13,654 nt of DNA from Candidatus Nanohalarchaeota archaeon (GTDB lineage Archaea; EX4484-52; B79-G9), in the NCBI GenBank assembly GCA_017610525.1, contig JAFCBW010000011.1, positions 1 to 13,654 of the forward strand. The letters run 5' to 3'. Under the pieces are notes generated by a model that saw only the letters and a program-made list of their open reading frames with translations, was not told the DNA's origin and searched no databases. Of the stretch, positions 5,790 to 11,002 are shown piece by piece; positions within the stretch are counted from its first letter, which is position 1; each line of letters begins with the position of its first letter. The position numbers and the translations under genes are program-made.

Positions 5790-6320
5790 TTAAAGGGTTT
5801 TGTTTCGGGTGAGAATAATGGTTGCTGCAAGGATCAATGTAAGGATTGCAGTGGGCCATGCCATGCCAGGGGATTGGGCGAAGAGGCCGGCATTTTTGTT
5901 TATCACAGTAATTCTTTTTGCGTCGTACCTGTTTTCGTATATGTTGTCGGGACCTATTACAAGTTCGTATGAGCCTATTTTTCCTGCAAAGACTGTGAGT
6001 AGTATTAATTTTTCTTGACCGGGAGCCAGTGTAATGTTTATATTGTGCGGGTCATAGTTTGTGTTTTTAAATTGAATAAAGTACCTGAATGTCCCGTCGG
6101 GGCTGCCTACGTGAAAAGGTACATTAACATAGCTGTTGGCCGGGTTTTTTGCGAATATTGTGAGTGTGTGGGTGGTTCCTATTTGTATTGGCATGTTTTC
6201 TTTTGTTGTGAAACGGACTATGATGTCTTCGCTTGCAGGGATCGATTGTGCACCCGGGAGCAGGATGAGTATCAGGATTATGAAGAGAGCGTGTTTTGTG
6301 ATATTTGTGAAAAAGTTCAT
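5790..6320 (-). CDS. Secreted/anchored beta-domain protein, unknown function
   Basis: The 176-residue protein has a clear export signal (basic start, hydrophobic residues 11-21, then PGAQS near residue 26). Residues 30-140 form a strand-rich domain with the pattern of immunoglobulin-like or CARDB-like extracellular folds (HTLTIFAKNPANSYVNVPF, TLAPGQEKLILLTVFAGKIG). A hydrophobic helix at about 153-170 is followed by a short basic tail, so the domain is probably displayed outside the cell on a single C-terminal anchor. An NIT sequon is present. Its stop lies 49 bp before the gltX start on the same strand, but each gene has its own TATA box. No specific family is recognised. Confidence 0.75.
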   Translation of the reverse strand: MNFFTNITKHALFIILILILLPGAQSIPASEDIIVRFTTKENMPIQIGTTHTLTIFAKNPANSYVNVPFHVGSPDGTFRYFIQFKNTNYDPHNINITLAPGQEKLILLTVFAGKIGSYELVIGPDNIYENRYDAKRITVINKNAGLFAQSPGMAWPTAILTLILAATIILTRNKTL

Positions 6321-6342
6321 ACGAATAATAGTTTAAGTGCTT

Positions 6343-6350
6343 GTATAAAT
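6343..6350 (-). promoter_or_regulatory. TATA box for the secreted protein gene, leaderless spacing
   Basis: On the minus strand this reads ATTTATAC, centred 26 nt before ATG 6320, so the mRNA is probably leaderless. On the plus strand the same bases read GTATAAAT and could serve the opposite direction. Confidence 0.6.
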
Positions 6351-6361
6351 AGATTTCATTG

Positions 6362-6458
6362 ACGTGACACTATAAAAGTAGAAGTTCAGGGCAGAGAAAT
6401 ACCAGTAGTTGTGCCGGATGTGGGTAGGGGATTAGGAACCCGGTACTTATAGTGACGT
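6362..6458. other. 97-nt element with bulged terminal inverted repeats
   Basis: The left arm at 6362-6380 contains ACGT, then CACTATAA, then GTA, with GA and AA inserted between the blocks. The right arm (6444-6458, TACTTATAGTGACGT) is its complement without the two insertions: fifteen pairs and two bulges. Inside, TACC (6400-6403) can pair with GGTA (6442-6445) and GGGT (6422-6425) with ACCC (6438-6441). The left arm holds TATAAAAG, which on the plus strand would start a transcript near 6400. It may be a small RNA gene or a MITE-like remnant. No coding frame fits. Confidence 0.4.
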
Positions 6459-6525
6459 ATGCTATTGTTTTGTTGGGTCTGTTTGTTGTATTTAGTTTAT
6501 CTATTTATTATCGTCATTACAGTGT

Positions 6526-6555
6526 TTTCCGTGGCTTTACTCAAACACGCGGAAA
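6526..6555. repeat. Hairpin in the intergenic space downstream of RNase J
   Basis: TTTCCGTG (6526-6533) pairs with CGCGGAAA (6548-6555), eight pairs with one G-U, over a 14-nt loop. An alternative pairing of GTGGCTTT (6531-6538) with AAAGTCAC (6553-6560) excludes it. It could act in 3'-end formation for rnj on the minus strand. Confidence 0.4.
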
Positions 6556-6577
6556 GTCACAGGACTGTTATTCAAGC

Positions 6578-6597
6578 GCATAAAAGGGCATAAAAGG
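6578..6597 (-). terminator. Tandem 10-mer with two T-runs after RNase J
   Basis: GCATAAAAGG occurs twice head to tail, ending 2 bp before the rnj stop codon. On the minus strand each copy supplies CCTTTT, so the RNA would carry two short U-tracts right after the stop. It is two copies only, not a CRISPR array. Confidence 0.4.
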
Positions 6598-6599
6598 GT

Positions 6600-7910
6600 T
6601 TACAGGTCAACTACGGCGCCGTTATAGAGAACTTTCACTGTGTCGCCCATCTTGTAGCCCTCGTCCATTGCCAAGGCAGCATAGCTTGCGAGGCGCTCGG
6701 TCTCTCCATGGTTTGGGAATACATATTCGGGGTTGAGCATTCTTAGCATGTCGCGATGATCTTCTCTTCGCGCATGACCGGATACGTGAACGTGCTGGAG
6801 CATTCTTACGCCCTGCTCGCGAAGGTTCTGGTCAAGGGTGTAGCGATTGGATTTATTTAGGGGGTTGGGTATGACTTCTGATGAGAAGATGACCTGGTCT
6901 TCTTTCCTGAATCTGAATTCGTATTCTCTTTTTGACATTCTTGAAAGGACAGCATTTGGCTCTCCCTGGTTGCCTGTGACCAGCATCAGATAGTTTTCAG
7001 GATTTGCCTGAACATCGATAAGGGCTTTTGCAATGCTTTTCTGGCGATTGAATAGTTTTATGTTGTCCAGCTTTATCAGGCCGAGACGGCTTGCAGGGAT
7101 GAGGTAGTTGCTTAGAGCACGCCCAAGCATTATTATTTCTCTCTGGTTCTTGTTTGCTTTTATTATGGAGTTTATTCTTGCGACTTGTGATGCGAACGTT
7201 GTTATGACTACAGCAGTGTTTTCTTCATAGGCGCGCTCGATAGCGTCGTCTACAAGCACTTTCGCAACATATTCGGGAGGGGTTCTTGCTTCATCGGAGA
7301 CGCGGACGCATTCTGATACCAGTAGTTTTACACCCTGTTTTCCCAGCTGCCTTATGCGCTTGTAATCCGGCTTTTCGCCGAGTGTCGGGTTGTTGTCGAG
7401 CTTGTAGTCGTTGAGGTATGCTATGATGCCTTCTTTTGTGTGGAGCGCTATTAGTGCGGTGTGGGGGATGCTGTGTGTCATGTGTACGAATTCTACTTCG
7501 AAGTTGCTTGAGATTGATGCGGTCTCTCCTGTGGATAATGGGAAGAGGCTTTTTATGAGGTAGCCGACTCCTGCGTCTTTCAGAAGATTTTTGAGAATTT
7601 CGCATGCGTAAGGGGTTGCGATTATTGGGCATTTATATCTTTCTGCCATGCGCGGGACTGCTGCGATGTGGTCCAGATGACCGTGTGAGAGGACGATCGC
7701 TGCTACGTTTTTGCCTTCGAGCATGTGGTCGTCGGGCAGGGCGCCGCATTGTATCATCTCTTTTGTGGGGATTTTGCGGTCTTCTTCCTCGAGGGTGATT
7801 ATCTTGTCCATGTATACGCCCATGTCGAGGATGACTACCTCGCCGTTTATTTCGACTGCGCTCATGTTTTTTCCGACTTCATTATAGCCGCCAATTGCAT
7901 AAAATTTCAT
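6600..7910 (-). CDS. rnj: RNase J, beta-CASP metallo-beta-lactamase ribonuclease
   Basis: The 436-residue enzyme is a 5'-to-3' exoribonuclease of archaeal RNA turnover. The metal motif is SHGHLDH (residues 75-81). Other family marks are NEVGKNMSAVE near the start, VEFVHMTHSIPHTAL (motif III region), VTGNQGEP, and the C-terminal HVSGHARREDH and PNHGE motifs of the beta-CASP RNase J group. KH domains of the aCPSF1 group are absent, which fits RNase J of about 440 residues. ATG 7910 is chosen over the upstream TTG/GTG codons because AGGAAGTG lies about 6 nt before it and the protein then begins MKFYAIGGYNEVG as in the family. The leader back to the predicted start at about 8027 is unusually long for this window (about 117 nt). 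Confidence 0.95.
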   Translation of the reverse strand: MKFYAIGGYNEVGKNMSAVEINGEVVILDMGVYMDKIITLEEEDRKIPTKEMIQCGALPDDHMLEGKNVAAIVLSHGHLDHIAAVPRMAERYKCPIIATPYACEILKNLLKDAGVGYLIKSLFPLSTGETASISSNFEVEFVHMTHSIPHTALIALHTKEGIIAYLNDYKLDNNPTLGEKPDYKRIRQLGKQGVKLLVSECVRVSDEARTPPEYVAKVLVDDAIERAYEENTAVVITTFASQVARINSIIKANKNQREIIMLGRALSNYLIPASRLGLIKLDNIKLFNRQKSIAKALIDVQANPENYLMLVTGNQGEPNAVLSRMSKREYEFRFRKEDQVIFSSEVIPNPLNKSNRYTLDQNLREQGVRMLQHVHVSGHARREDHRDMLRMLNPEYVFPNHGETERLASYAALAMDEGYKMGDTVKVLYNGAVVDL

Positions 7911-8047
7911 ATTTAACACTTCCTTGTTTATTGAAGTCACAGAAGAAGCATCAGTTTAGCTATAGGTTTTTGGTTCTGTCCAATACTTTTTCTAGTAATT
8001 CTTTCACGTGTTGTGGAATTGTAGAATAAGTACAGTTTATTTTATTT

Positions 8048-8059
8048 GGTATATAAAGG
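8048..8059 (-). promoter_or_regulatory. TATA box upstream of rnj
   Basis: On the minus strand this reads CCTTTATATACC, between tRNA-Gly and rnj. Transcription would start near 8027. Confidence 0.55.
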
Positions 8060-8092
8060 TTCGCTTTGTGTGTGTAGAATGGTTTTAGGGTA

Positions 8093-8163
8093 TGCGATCG
8101 CCGGGAATTGAACCCGGGCTTTTGGCTTGGAAGGCCAAAGTCATACCACTAGACCACGATCGC
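8093..8163 (-). tRNA. tRNA-Gly(UCC)
   Basis: This is an intron-free tRNA of 71 nt. On the minus strand the acceptor is GCGATCG with CGATCGC, and the discriminator is A (base 8093). The D-stem is GTC/GAC, the anticodon stem TTGGC/GCCAA with loop CTTCCAA, anticodon at 8129-8131. The T-arm is CCGGG-TTCAATT-CCCGG. CCA is not encoded. The T-loop is the same as the spliced T-loop of tRNA-Gly(CCC) at 10269, which supports that gene's exon choice. The TATA box at 8185-8193 puts the transcript start at the tRNA 5' end. Confidence 0.97.
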
Positions 8164-8184
8164 AAGTGCTATAGTTATGTGGAT

Positions 8185-8193
8185 CCATATAAG
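8185..8193 (-). promoter_or_regulatory. TATA box for tRNA-Gly(UCC)
   Basis: On the minus strand this reads CTTATATGG, centred 26 nt before the first base of the tRNA, so little or no 5' leader would remain for RNase P. Confidence 0.55.
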
Positions 8194-8199
8194 AATGAA

Positions 8200-8388
8200 T
8201 TATTTCCGTTGTGGGGCACTCATACCGGTTTTCGTCTGCCAGTTGTATTTTCTTATGCGCTTGCTTTTGCCGAAACCGCAGGCTGCACATATTTTGTCGG
8301 TTTCGTGCATTGCGTGTTTGCCGCACCTGCGACAAATTACGTGGCTCCTTTTGTTTCTTTTTCCGAAAGATGGTTTACCGTCTGTCAT
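8200..8388 (-). CDS. rpl37e: Ribosomal protein L37e (eL37)
   Basis: This is a 62-residue zinc-finger protein of the large subunit. Ligands are CRRC (Cys19, Cys22) and CAAC (Cys34, Cys37), followed by GFGKSKRIRKYNWQTK, a hallmark of the family. Length is normal. GAGGAG lies about 5 nt before ATG 8388. It follows the Sm-like gene by 36 bp on the same strand, a pairing that is conserved in many archaea. Confidence 0.96.
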   Translation of the reverse strand: MTDGKPSFGKRNKRSHVICRRCGKHAMHETDKICAACGFGKSKRIRKYNWQTKTGMSAPQRK

Positions 8389-8424
8389 TTTGTTCTCCTC
8401 GCCAATATTTCTGTTTTATTATTA

Positions 8425-8643
8425 TTATTCCGGGGATGCGTAGACCATGTTGTCTCCGCGGACCAGAAGTTTTCCGTATTTTTTTGTTACTTCATTGTCT
8501 GATACTTCGGCATCGCTTAACCACATATTCAGGTGGATGTCGAATGCCTGCAGCATTCCTGTGATTTCTTTTCCGTTTTTTAGTATTATAACTATTCGTT
8601 TCTCTCGTCCGCGATTCAGGACGTCTAATGGTCTTGTTTCCAT
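8425..8643 (-). CDS. lsm: Sm-like archaeal protein (SmAP/LSm)
   Basis: This 72-residue protein forms a ring, usually a heptamer, that binds U-rich RNA. The Sm1 motif covers about residues 17-48 (IVIILKNGKEITGMLQAFD, with Asp35 and Asn39 of the RNA-binding loop). The Sm2 motif is LLVRGDNMVYAS (59-70), with the Arg-Gly that completes the base-binding pocket. Length is typical for archaeal SmAP1. GGAGGAG lies 6 nt before ATG 8643. It leads a two-gene unit with L37e and is divergent from S8e. Confidence 0.95.
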   Translation of the reverse strand: METRPLDVLNRGREKRIVIILKNGKEITGMLQAFDIHLNMWLSDAEVSDNEVTKKYGKLLVRGDNMVYASPE

Positions 8644-8699
8644 TTAATCTCCTCCGGTATGTTCTTAGGTATTATATTGTTTATGTTTATCAGCAGAAA

Positions 8700-8707
8700 T
8701 ATATAAA
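8700..8707 (-). promoter_or_regulatory. TATA box for lsm-rpl37e
   Basis: TATATAAA as read on the plus strand gives a minus-strand box TTTATATA. The predicted start is near 8677, giving a leader of about 34 nt with a strong GGAGGAG. Confidence 0.55.
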
Positions 8708-8762
8708 TTTAATTTAATAAACTTATGCAGTTTACTTCTGTACATATATCATTTGAGTTAGT

Positions 8763-8771
8763 TTTATAAAG
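8763..8771 (+). promoter_or_regulatory. TATA box for S8e
   Basis: TTTATAAAG lies about 40 nt before ATG 8807. Transcription would start near 8793, leaving a short leader with AAGGTGAT. Confidence 0.6.
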
Positions 8772-8806
8772 GTTTGCGGTTGATTAATAGAAGTTAAGGT
8801 GATTTT

Positions 8807-9202
8807 ATGGGTGAATGGCATAAGGCTTCAAGCAGAAAAGCAACAGGCGGCATAGTAAGACGGAACAGGAAGACGAAGAATTATGAGGCAGGCAGTGAGC
8901 CGGTCAAGACTGTTGTCGGGCAGAGAAAGGTTAAGCAGGTCAAGGGTTATGGCGGGAACTTCAAGGTGAAATTGAGGGCTACGCCGGTTGTTAATGTTGC
9001 TGATCAAAAGTCGAAGTCTGTAAAGAAGGCGAAGGTTCTTGAGGTTATTGAGAATAAGGCGAATCCGCATTTTGTCAGGCAGAAGGTCATTACCAAAGGT
9101 GCTCTGATTAAGACGGATGCGGGTGTTTGCAGGGTTACGAGCAGGCCAGGACAATATGGGTCGGTTGATGCGGTTCTTGTTGAGAAAGTCCAGAATAAAT
9201 AA
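8807..9202 (+). CDS. rps8e: Ribosomal protein S8e (eS8)
   Basis: This 131-residue small-subunit protein begins with the family start GEWHKASSRKATGGIVRRNRK and ends with the motif KGALIKTDAGVCRVTSRPGQYGSVDAVLV. Length is normal for archaeal S8e, which is shorter than the eukaryotic form. AAGGTGAT is found 5 nt before ATG 8807. It stands alone on the plus strand, and TTCTTTTT at 9211-9218 can end the transcript. The following 207 bp to SepF hold no gene. Confidence 0.97.
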   Translation: MGEWHKASSRKATGGIVRRNRKTKNYEAGSEPVKTVVGQRKVKQVKGYGGNFKVKLRATPVVNVADQKSKSVKKAKVLEVIENKANPHFVRQKVITKGALIKTDAGVCRVTSRPGQYGSVDAVLVEKVQNK

Positions 9203-9376
9203 TTTAGTTATTCTTTTTGCTTAGTTGTGCCTGTTTAGGTACTTCTTATTTTTTGGGTTTATGCAATATTTTCTGTAGATTTGGTCATGTATGCAGATTC
9301 TTTTTGTTTTTCGATAATTATATGATTTATTTTGCTGCCTGCATCACGAGGTGTAGATGTGGTAAAGATATAAAAT

Positions 9377-9395
9377 AGGGTTGCGGTATAACCCT
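9377..9395 (-). terminator. Hairpin terminator after sepF
   Basis: AGGGTT (9377-9382) and AACCCT (9390-9395) form a perfect 6-bp stem with a 7-nt loop. On the minus strand it begins 15 nt after the sepF stop and is followed by ATTTTAT, the layout of a terminator. The plus-strand side has no T-run. Confidence 0.5.
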
Positions 9396-9409
9396 TGAGA
9401 AATGTTTAA

Positions 9410-9763
9410 TCATCCCCTGTGGATTGCTACTTTTTCAGGAGTGAGTATGAGAAAGTCTTCGTCAATGCCGGCTATGTCACCGTTTACTGCAACGCAGGTC
9501 TTTCTTAGCCTGTCGACAGATCTTTTTAGTTCTGCCATGTCTTTTTCTTTTAGCGGCTTGATTTTTACCCAGACGATGCAGCCTTCTCTTAGGGCGCTCT
9601 GTATGCGCTCTGTGTCTGCGAATTCGGTCAGGGATTCTATTCTGATCTGTAGTTTGCCGTCATTTTGAGCATCACTTGATTCAAGTTCGATGTAGTCTAC
9701 ATCATCTTCTTCTTCAACTGGGCTTGAACCTTTTATTTTTTCTAAAAATCCTTTTATAGGCAT
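9410..9763 (-). CDS. sepF: SepF, membrane anchor of FtsZ
   Basis: This 117-residue cell-division protein links FtsZ to the membrane in archaea that divide with FtsZ. Residues 1-12 (MPIKGFLEKIKG) can form the short amphipathic membrane-targeting helix. An acidic linker (17-30) follows, then the SepF core from about residue 37 (LQIRIESLTEFADTERIQSALREGCIVWVKIKPL ... CVAVNGDIAGIDEDFLILTP). ATG 9763 is preferred to GTG 9772 because AAGGTGAT lies 5 nt before it and the helix then starts at the N-terminus. It is in the same orientation as the UPF0147 gene but has its own TATA box. No ftsZ is in the window. Confidence 0.92.
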   Translation of the reverse strand: MPIKGFLEKIKGSSPVEEEDDVDYIELESSDAQNDGKLQIRIESLTEFADTERIQSALREGCIVWVKIKPLKEKDMAELKRSVDRLRKTCVAVNGDIAGIDEDFLILTPEKVAIHRG

Positions 9764-9816
9764 TGTTATCACCTTGTCGTATTTAATATATTATTGATTA
9801 TTAATTGATAGGGTAG

Positions 9817-9828
9817 TTATATAAATTT
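9817..9828 (-). promoter_or_regulatory. TATA box for sepF
   Basis: On the minus strand this reads AAATTTATATAA, giving a start near 9797 and a leader of about 33 nt with AAGGTGAT. Confidence 0.55.
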
Positions 9829-9889
9829 ATTGTAGGTATTGTATGTTTTTGGTGTCTAATATTTAAAAACATATTAACTTCATGCGGTT

Positions 9890-10147
9890 TTAGTCCTGTT
9901 CTGCTTGTAGTGATTCGAGCATACCTACCAGATTCCATATTTGGGTTCTTGTGTGCGACGGGATGTTGGGGTCGTTGCTTGCCTCATCAAGGAGGCTTAT
10001 TGCGGTTGATAGTTTTACGGTCGTATCTTGCTTTTTGTCGTTTAAGGCATCTACTGCTTCCTGTATGAGTGCCCTTATGTTTCTTGGAACCCTGCGGTCT
10101 TCTGATAGTTCCTCTATGAATTCTGTTATATCTTCCAGTTTGTCCAT
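9890..10147 (-). CDS. UPF0147 family protein
   Basis: This 85-residue all-helical protein belongs to a conserved archaeal family of unknown function. Diagnostic parts are SEDRRVPRNIRALIQEAVDALND and STAISLLDEASNDPNIPSHTRTQIWNLVGMLESL. The longer open frame adds 29 N-terminal residues not seen in the family, and GGTGAT lies 4 nt before ATG 10147, so that start is used. There is no signal or membrane segment. It lies between sepF and a tRNA gene. Confidence 0.9.
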   Translation of the reverse strand: MDKLEDITEFIEELSEDRRVPRNIRALIQEAVDALNDKKQDTTVKLSTAISLLDEASNDPNIPSHTRTQIWNLVGMLESLQAEQD

Positions 10148-10164
10148 GTTATCACCAGTTGAAG

Positions 10165-10175
10165 AATTTATATTT
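10165..10175 (-). promoter_or_regulatory. TATA box for the UPF0147 gene
   Basis: On the minus strand this reads AAATATAAATT, placed so that transcription starts near the ATG. A second box, ATATATAAA at about 10208-10216, would give a 38-nt leader that includes GGTGAT. Confidence 0.45.
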
Positions 10176-10304
10176 GCTTGAATATCTGAGATTATTGTCT
10201 GTGTTTTTTTATATATGTTCTTATGTATGCGCAAGATATTTTAAGGTTTATGGGTATTTTATGTGTATACGGCAATGGTCTAGGGGTATGATGTGAGCTT
10301 CCCA

Positions 10305-10358
10305 CAGCCGCGTGATTGATTGATGCGCAGTAGTTTGCCTGATGATGTGGCTGGAAAT
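10305..10358 (+). other. tRNA-Gly(CCC) intron 1, 54 nt, canonical position 37/38
   Basis: The bulge-helix-bulge is complete. The central helix is TTCC (10299-10302) with GGAA (10353-10356). The bulges are CAC (10303-10305) and ATA (10357-10359), each cut after the second base. The intron stem starts AGCC (10306-10309) with GGCT (10349-10352) and continues for about four more pairs with G-U. Confidence 0.9.
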
Positions 10359-10379
10359 AGCTCGAGTCCCGGGTTCAAT

Positions 10380-10426
10380 TTTCGAAAATCTGGAGAGTTA
10401 ATGTGTTTCCGGAGTTCGTTTGAAAA
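10380..10426 (+). other. tRNA-Gly(CCC) intron 2, 47 nt, position 59/60 (T-loop)
   Basis: The central helix is TTCA (10374-10377) with TGAA (10421-10424), four Watson-Crick pairs. The bulges are ATT (10378-10380) and AAT (10425-10427), each cut after the second base. The intron stem is less regular: CGAA (10383-10386) with TTCG (10415-10418), then TCTGG (10389-10393) with CCGGA (10409-10413). Confidence 0.88.
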
Positions 10427-10440
10427 TCCCGGTTGCCGTA

Positions 10441-10452
10441 TTTTATTTTTTT
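10441..10452 (+). terminator. T-run after tRNA-Gly(CCC)
   Basis: TTTTATTTTTTT starts at the base after the tRNA, a U-tract terminator. Confidence 0.6.
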
Positions 10453-10477
10453 AAAAGAAATTTGTTGTGTCAATAGA

Positions 10478-10487
10478 TTTATAAATT
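10478..10487 (+). promoter_or_regulatory. TATA box for the PspC-LiaF gene block
   Basis: TTTATAAATT gives a start near 10508 and a leader of about 28 nt containing GGTGA. A second weaker box, CATAAATAC, lies at 10496-10504. Confidence 0.5.
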
Positions 10488-10536
10488 TGAAGACTCATAA
10501 ATACATATTGTAGTAGATATTTTCTTGGTGAGCATC

Positions 10537-11001
10537 ATGAAGACTGATGAGAAGAAGAAAAAATCGAATGACGAAGAGACATTTAAGACAAAGCAGGGGC
10601 GCCGTCTTTGCAGGTCAAAGGATGATAGAATCGTCAGCGGTGTTTTTGGCGGGCTTGCTGATTATCTGAATGTTGATCCTATAGTTCTTCGGATTATCGG
10701 GGTTGTTTTGTTTTTTGCAAAGCCGGGGGAGTTCATTATTTTTTATATTATTGCATCTATCATAATTCCTGAGTCAGATGGGATGAGTGCTGATTCAGGC
10801 GAAAAGAAAAGGGATGTTTTGGAGATGGCTTCTTTGAGGGAGAAAAAAAGTGAGGATGGTGGCAGTTTTCTTTTTGGTGTGGCGCTTGTTGTTCTTGGGG
10901 TCGTGTTTATTTTGCAGAAACTTTTTTCATGGTTCACGTTTGATTATGTGTGGCCTTTTGCTCTGATTGGAGTAGGGGTGTATATTATTTTGAGGCGGTG
11001 A
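10537..11001 (+). CDS. PspC-domain protein with C-terminal LiaF-type membrane pair
   Basis: The 154-residue protein begins with a lysine-rich cytoplasmic tail, followed by a PspC domain at about 22-80 (RRLCRSKDDRIVSGVFGGLADYLNVDPIVLRI, then a membrane helix with the family's IxYIIASIIIPE ending). A charged linker leads to two membrane helices at 109-154 (FGVALVVLGVVFIL and VWPFALIGVGVYIIL), the LiaF-TM/DUF5668 pattern. PspC proteins sense or respond to membrane stress in bacteria; the archaeal role is inferred. ATG 10537 is chosen over TTG 10525 because GGTGA lies 5 nt upstream. The stop is 1 bp from the next start, so translation is probably coupled. Confidence 0.88.
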   Translation: MKTDEKKKKSNDEETFKTKQGRRLCRSKDDRIVSGVFGGLADYLNVDPIVLRIIGVVLFFAKPGEFIIFYIIASIIIPESDGMSADSGEKKRDVLEMASLREKKSEDGGSFLFGVALVVLGVVFILQKLFSWFTFDYVWPFALIGVGVYIILRR

Positions 11002-11002
11002 T

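Larger units (their letters stand above)
10269..10440 (+). tRNA. tRNA-Gly(CCC) with two introns
   Basis: The mature tRNA is 71 nt, equal in length to tRNA-Gly(UCC). The acceptor is ACGGCAA (10269-10275) with TTGCCGT (10433-10439), discriminator A10440. The D-stem is GTC/GAT. The anticodon stem is TGAGC (10294-10298) with GCTCG (10360-10364), anticodon CCC at 10301-10303. The T-arm is CCGGG (10369-10373), loop TTCAATT, CCCGG (10428-10432). Both the anticodon loop and the T-loop are interrupted. The A1-U72 first pair is unusual for glycine tRNA. CCA is not encoded. A possible TATA element (ATTTTAAGG) lies about 28 nt upstream. Confidence 0.93.

Noticed and set aside
5741..5830. Longer N-terminus for GluRS (30 more codons)
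   Set aside because: It would overlap the 3' end of the upstream gene and include the TATA box, and archaeal GluRS aligns from ATG 5740.
6418..6444. T-arm-like sequence (minus strand GGGTTCCTAATCCC) as a further tRNA
   Set aside because: The loop has one base too many, and no acceptor, D-arm or anticodon arm can be paired around it, even allowing an intron.
6578..6597. Repeat array or CRISPR
   Set aside because: Only two 10-bp copies, head to tail without spacers; no cas genes in the window.
7950..8003. Short upstream frame (15 codons from GTG) in the rnj leader
   Set aside because: The predicted peptide VKELLEKVLDRTKNL looks protein-like, but there is no ribosome binding site and no ATG, and the frame is too short to judge.
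10148..10234. Longer N-terminus for the UPF0147 protein
   Set aside because: The added 29 residues are not part of the family and contain the promoter and ribosome binding site.
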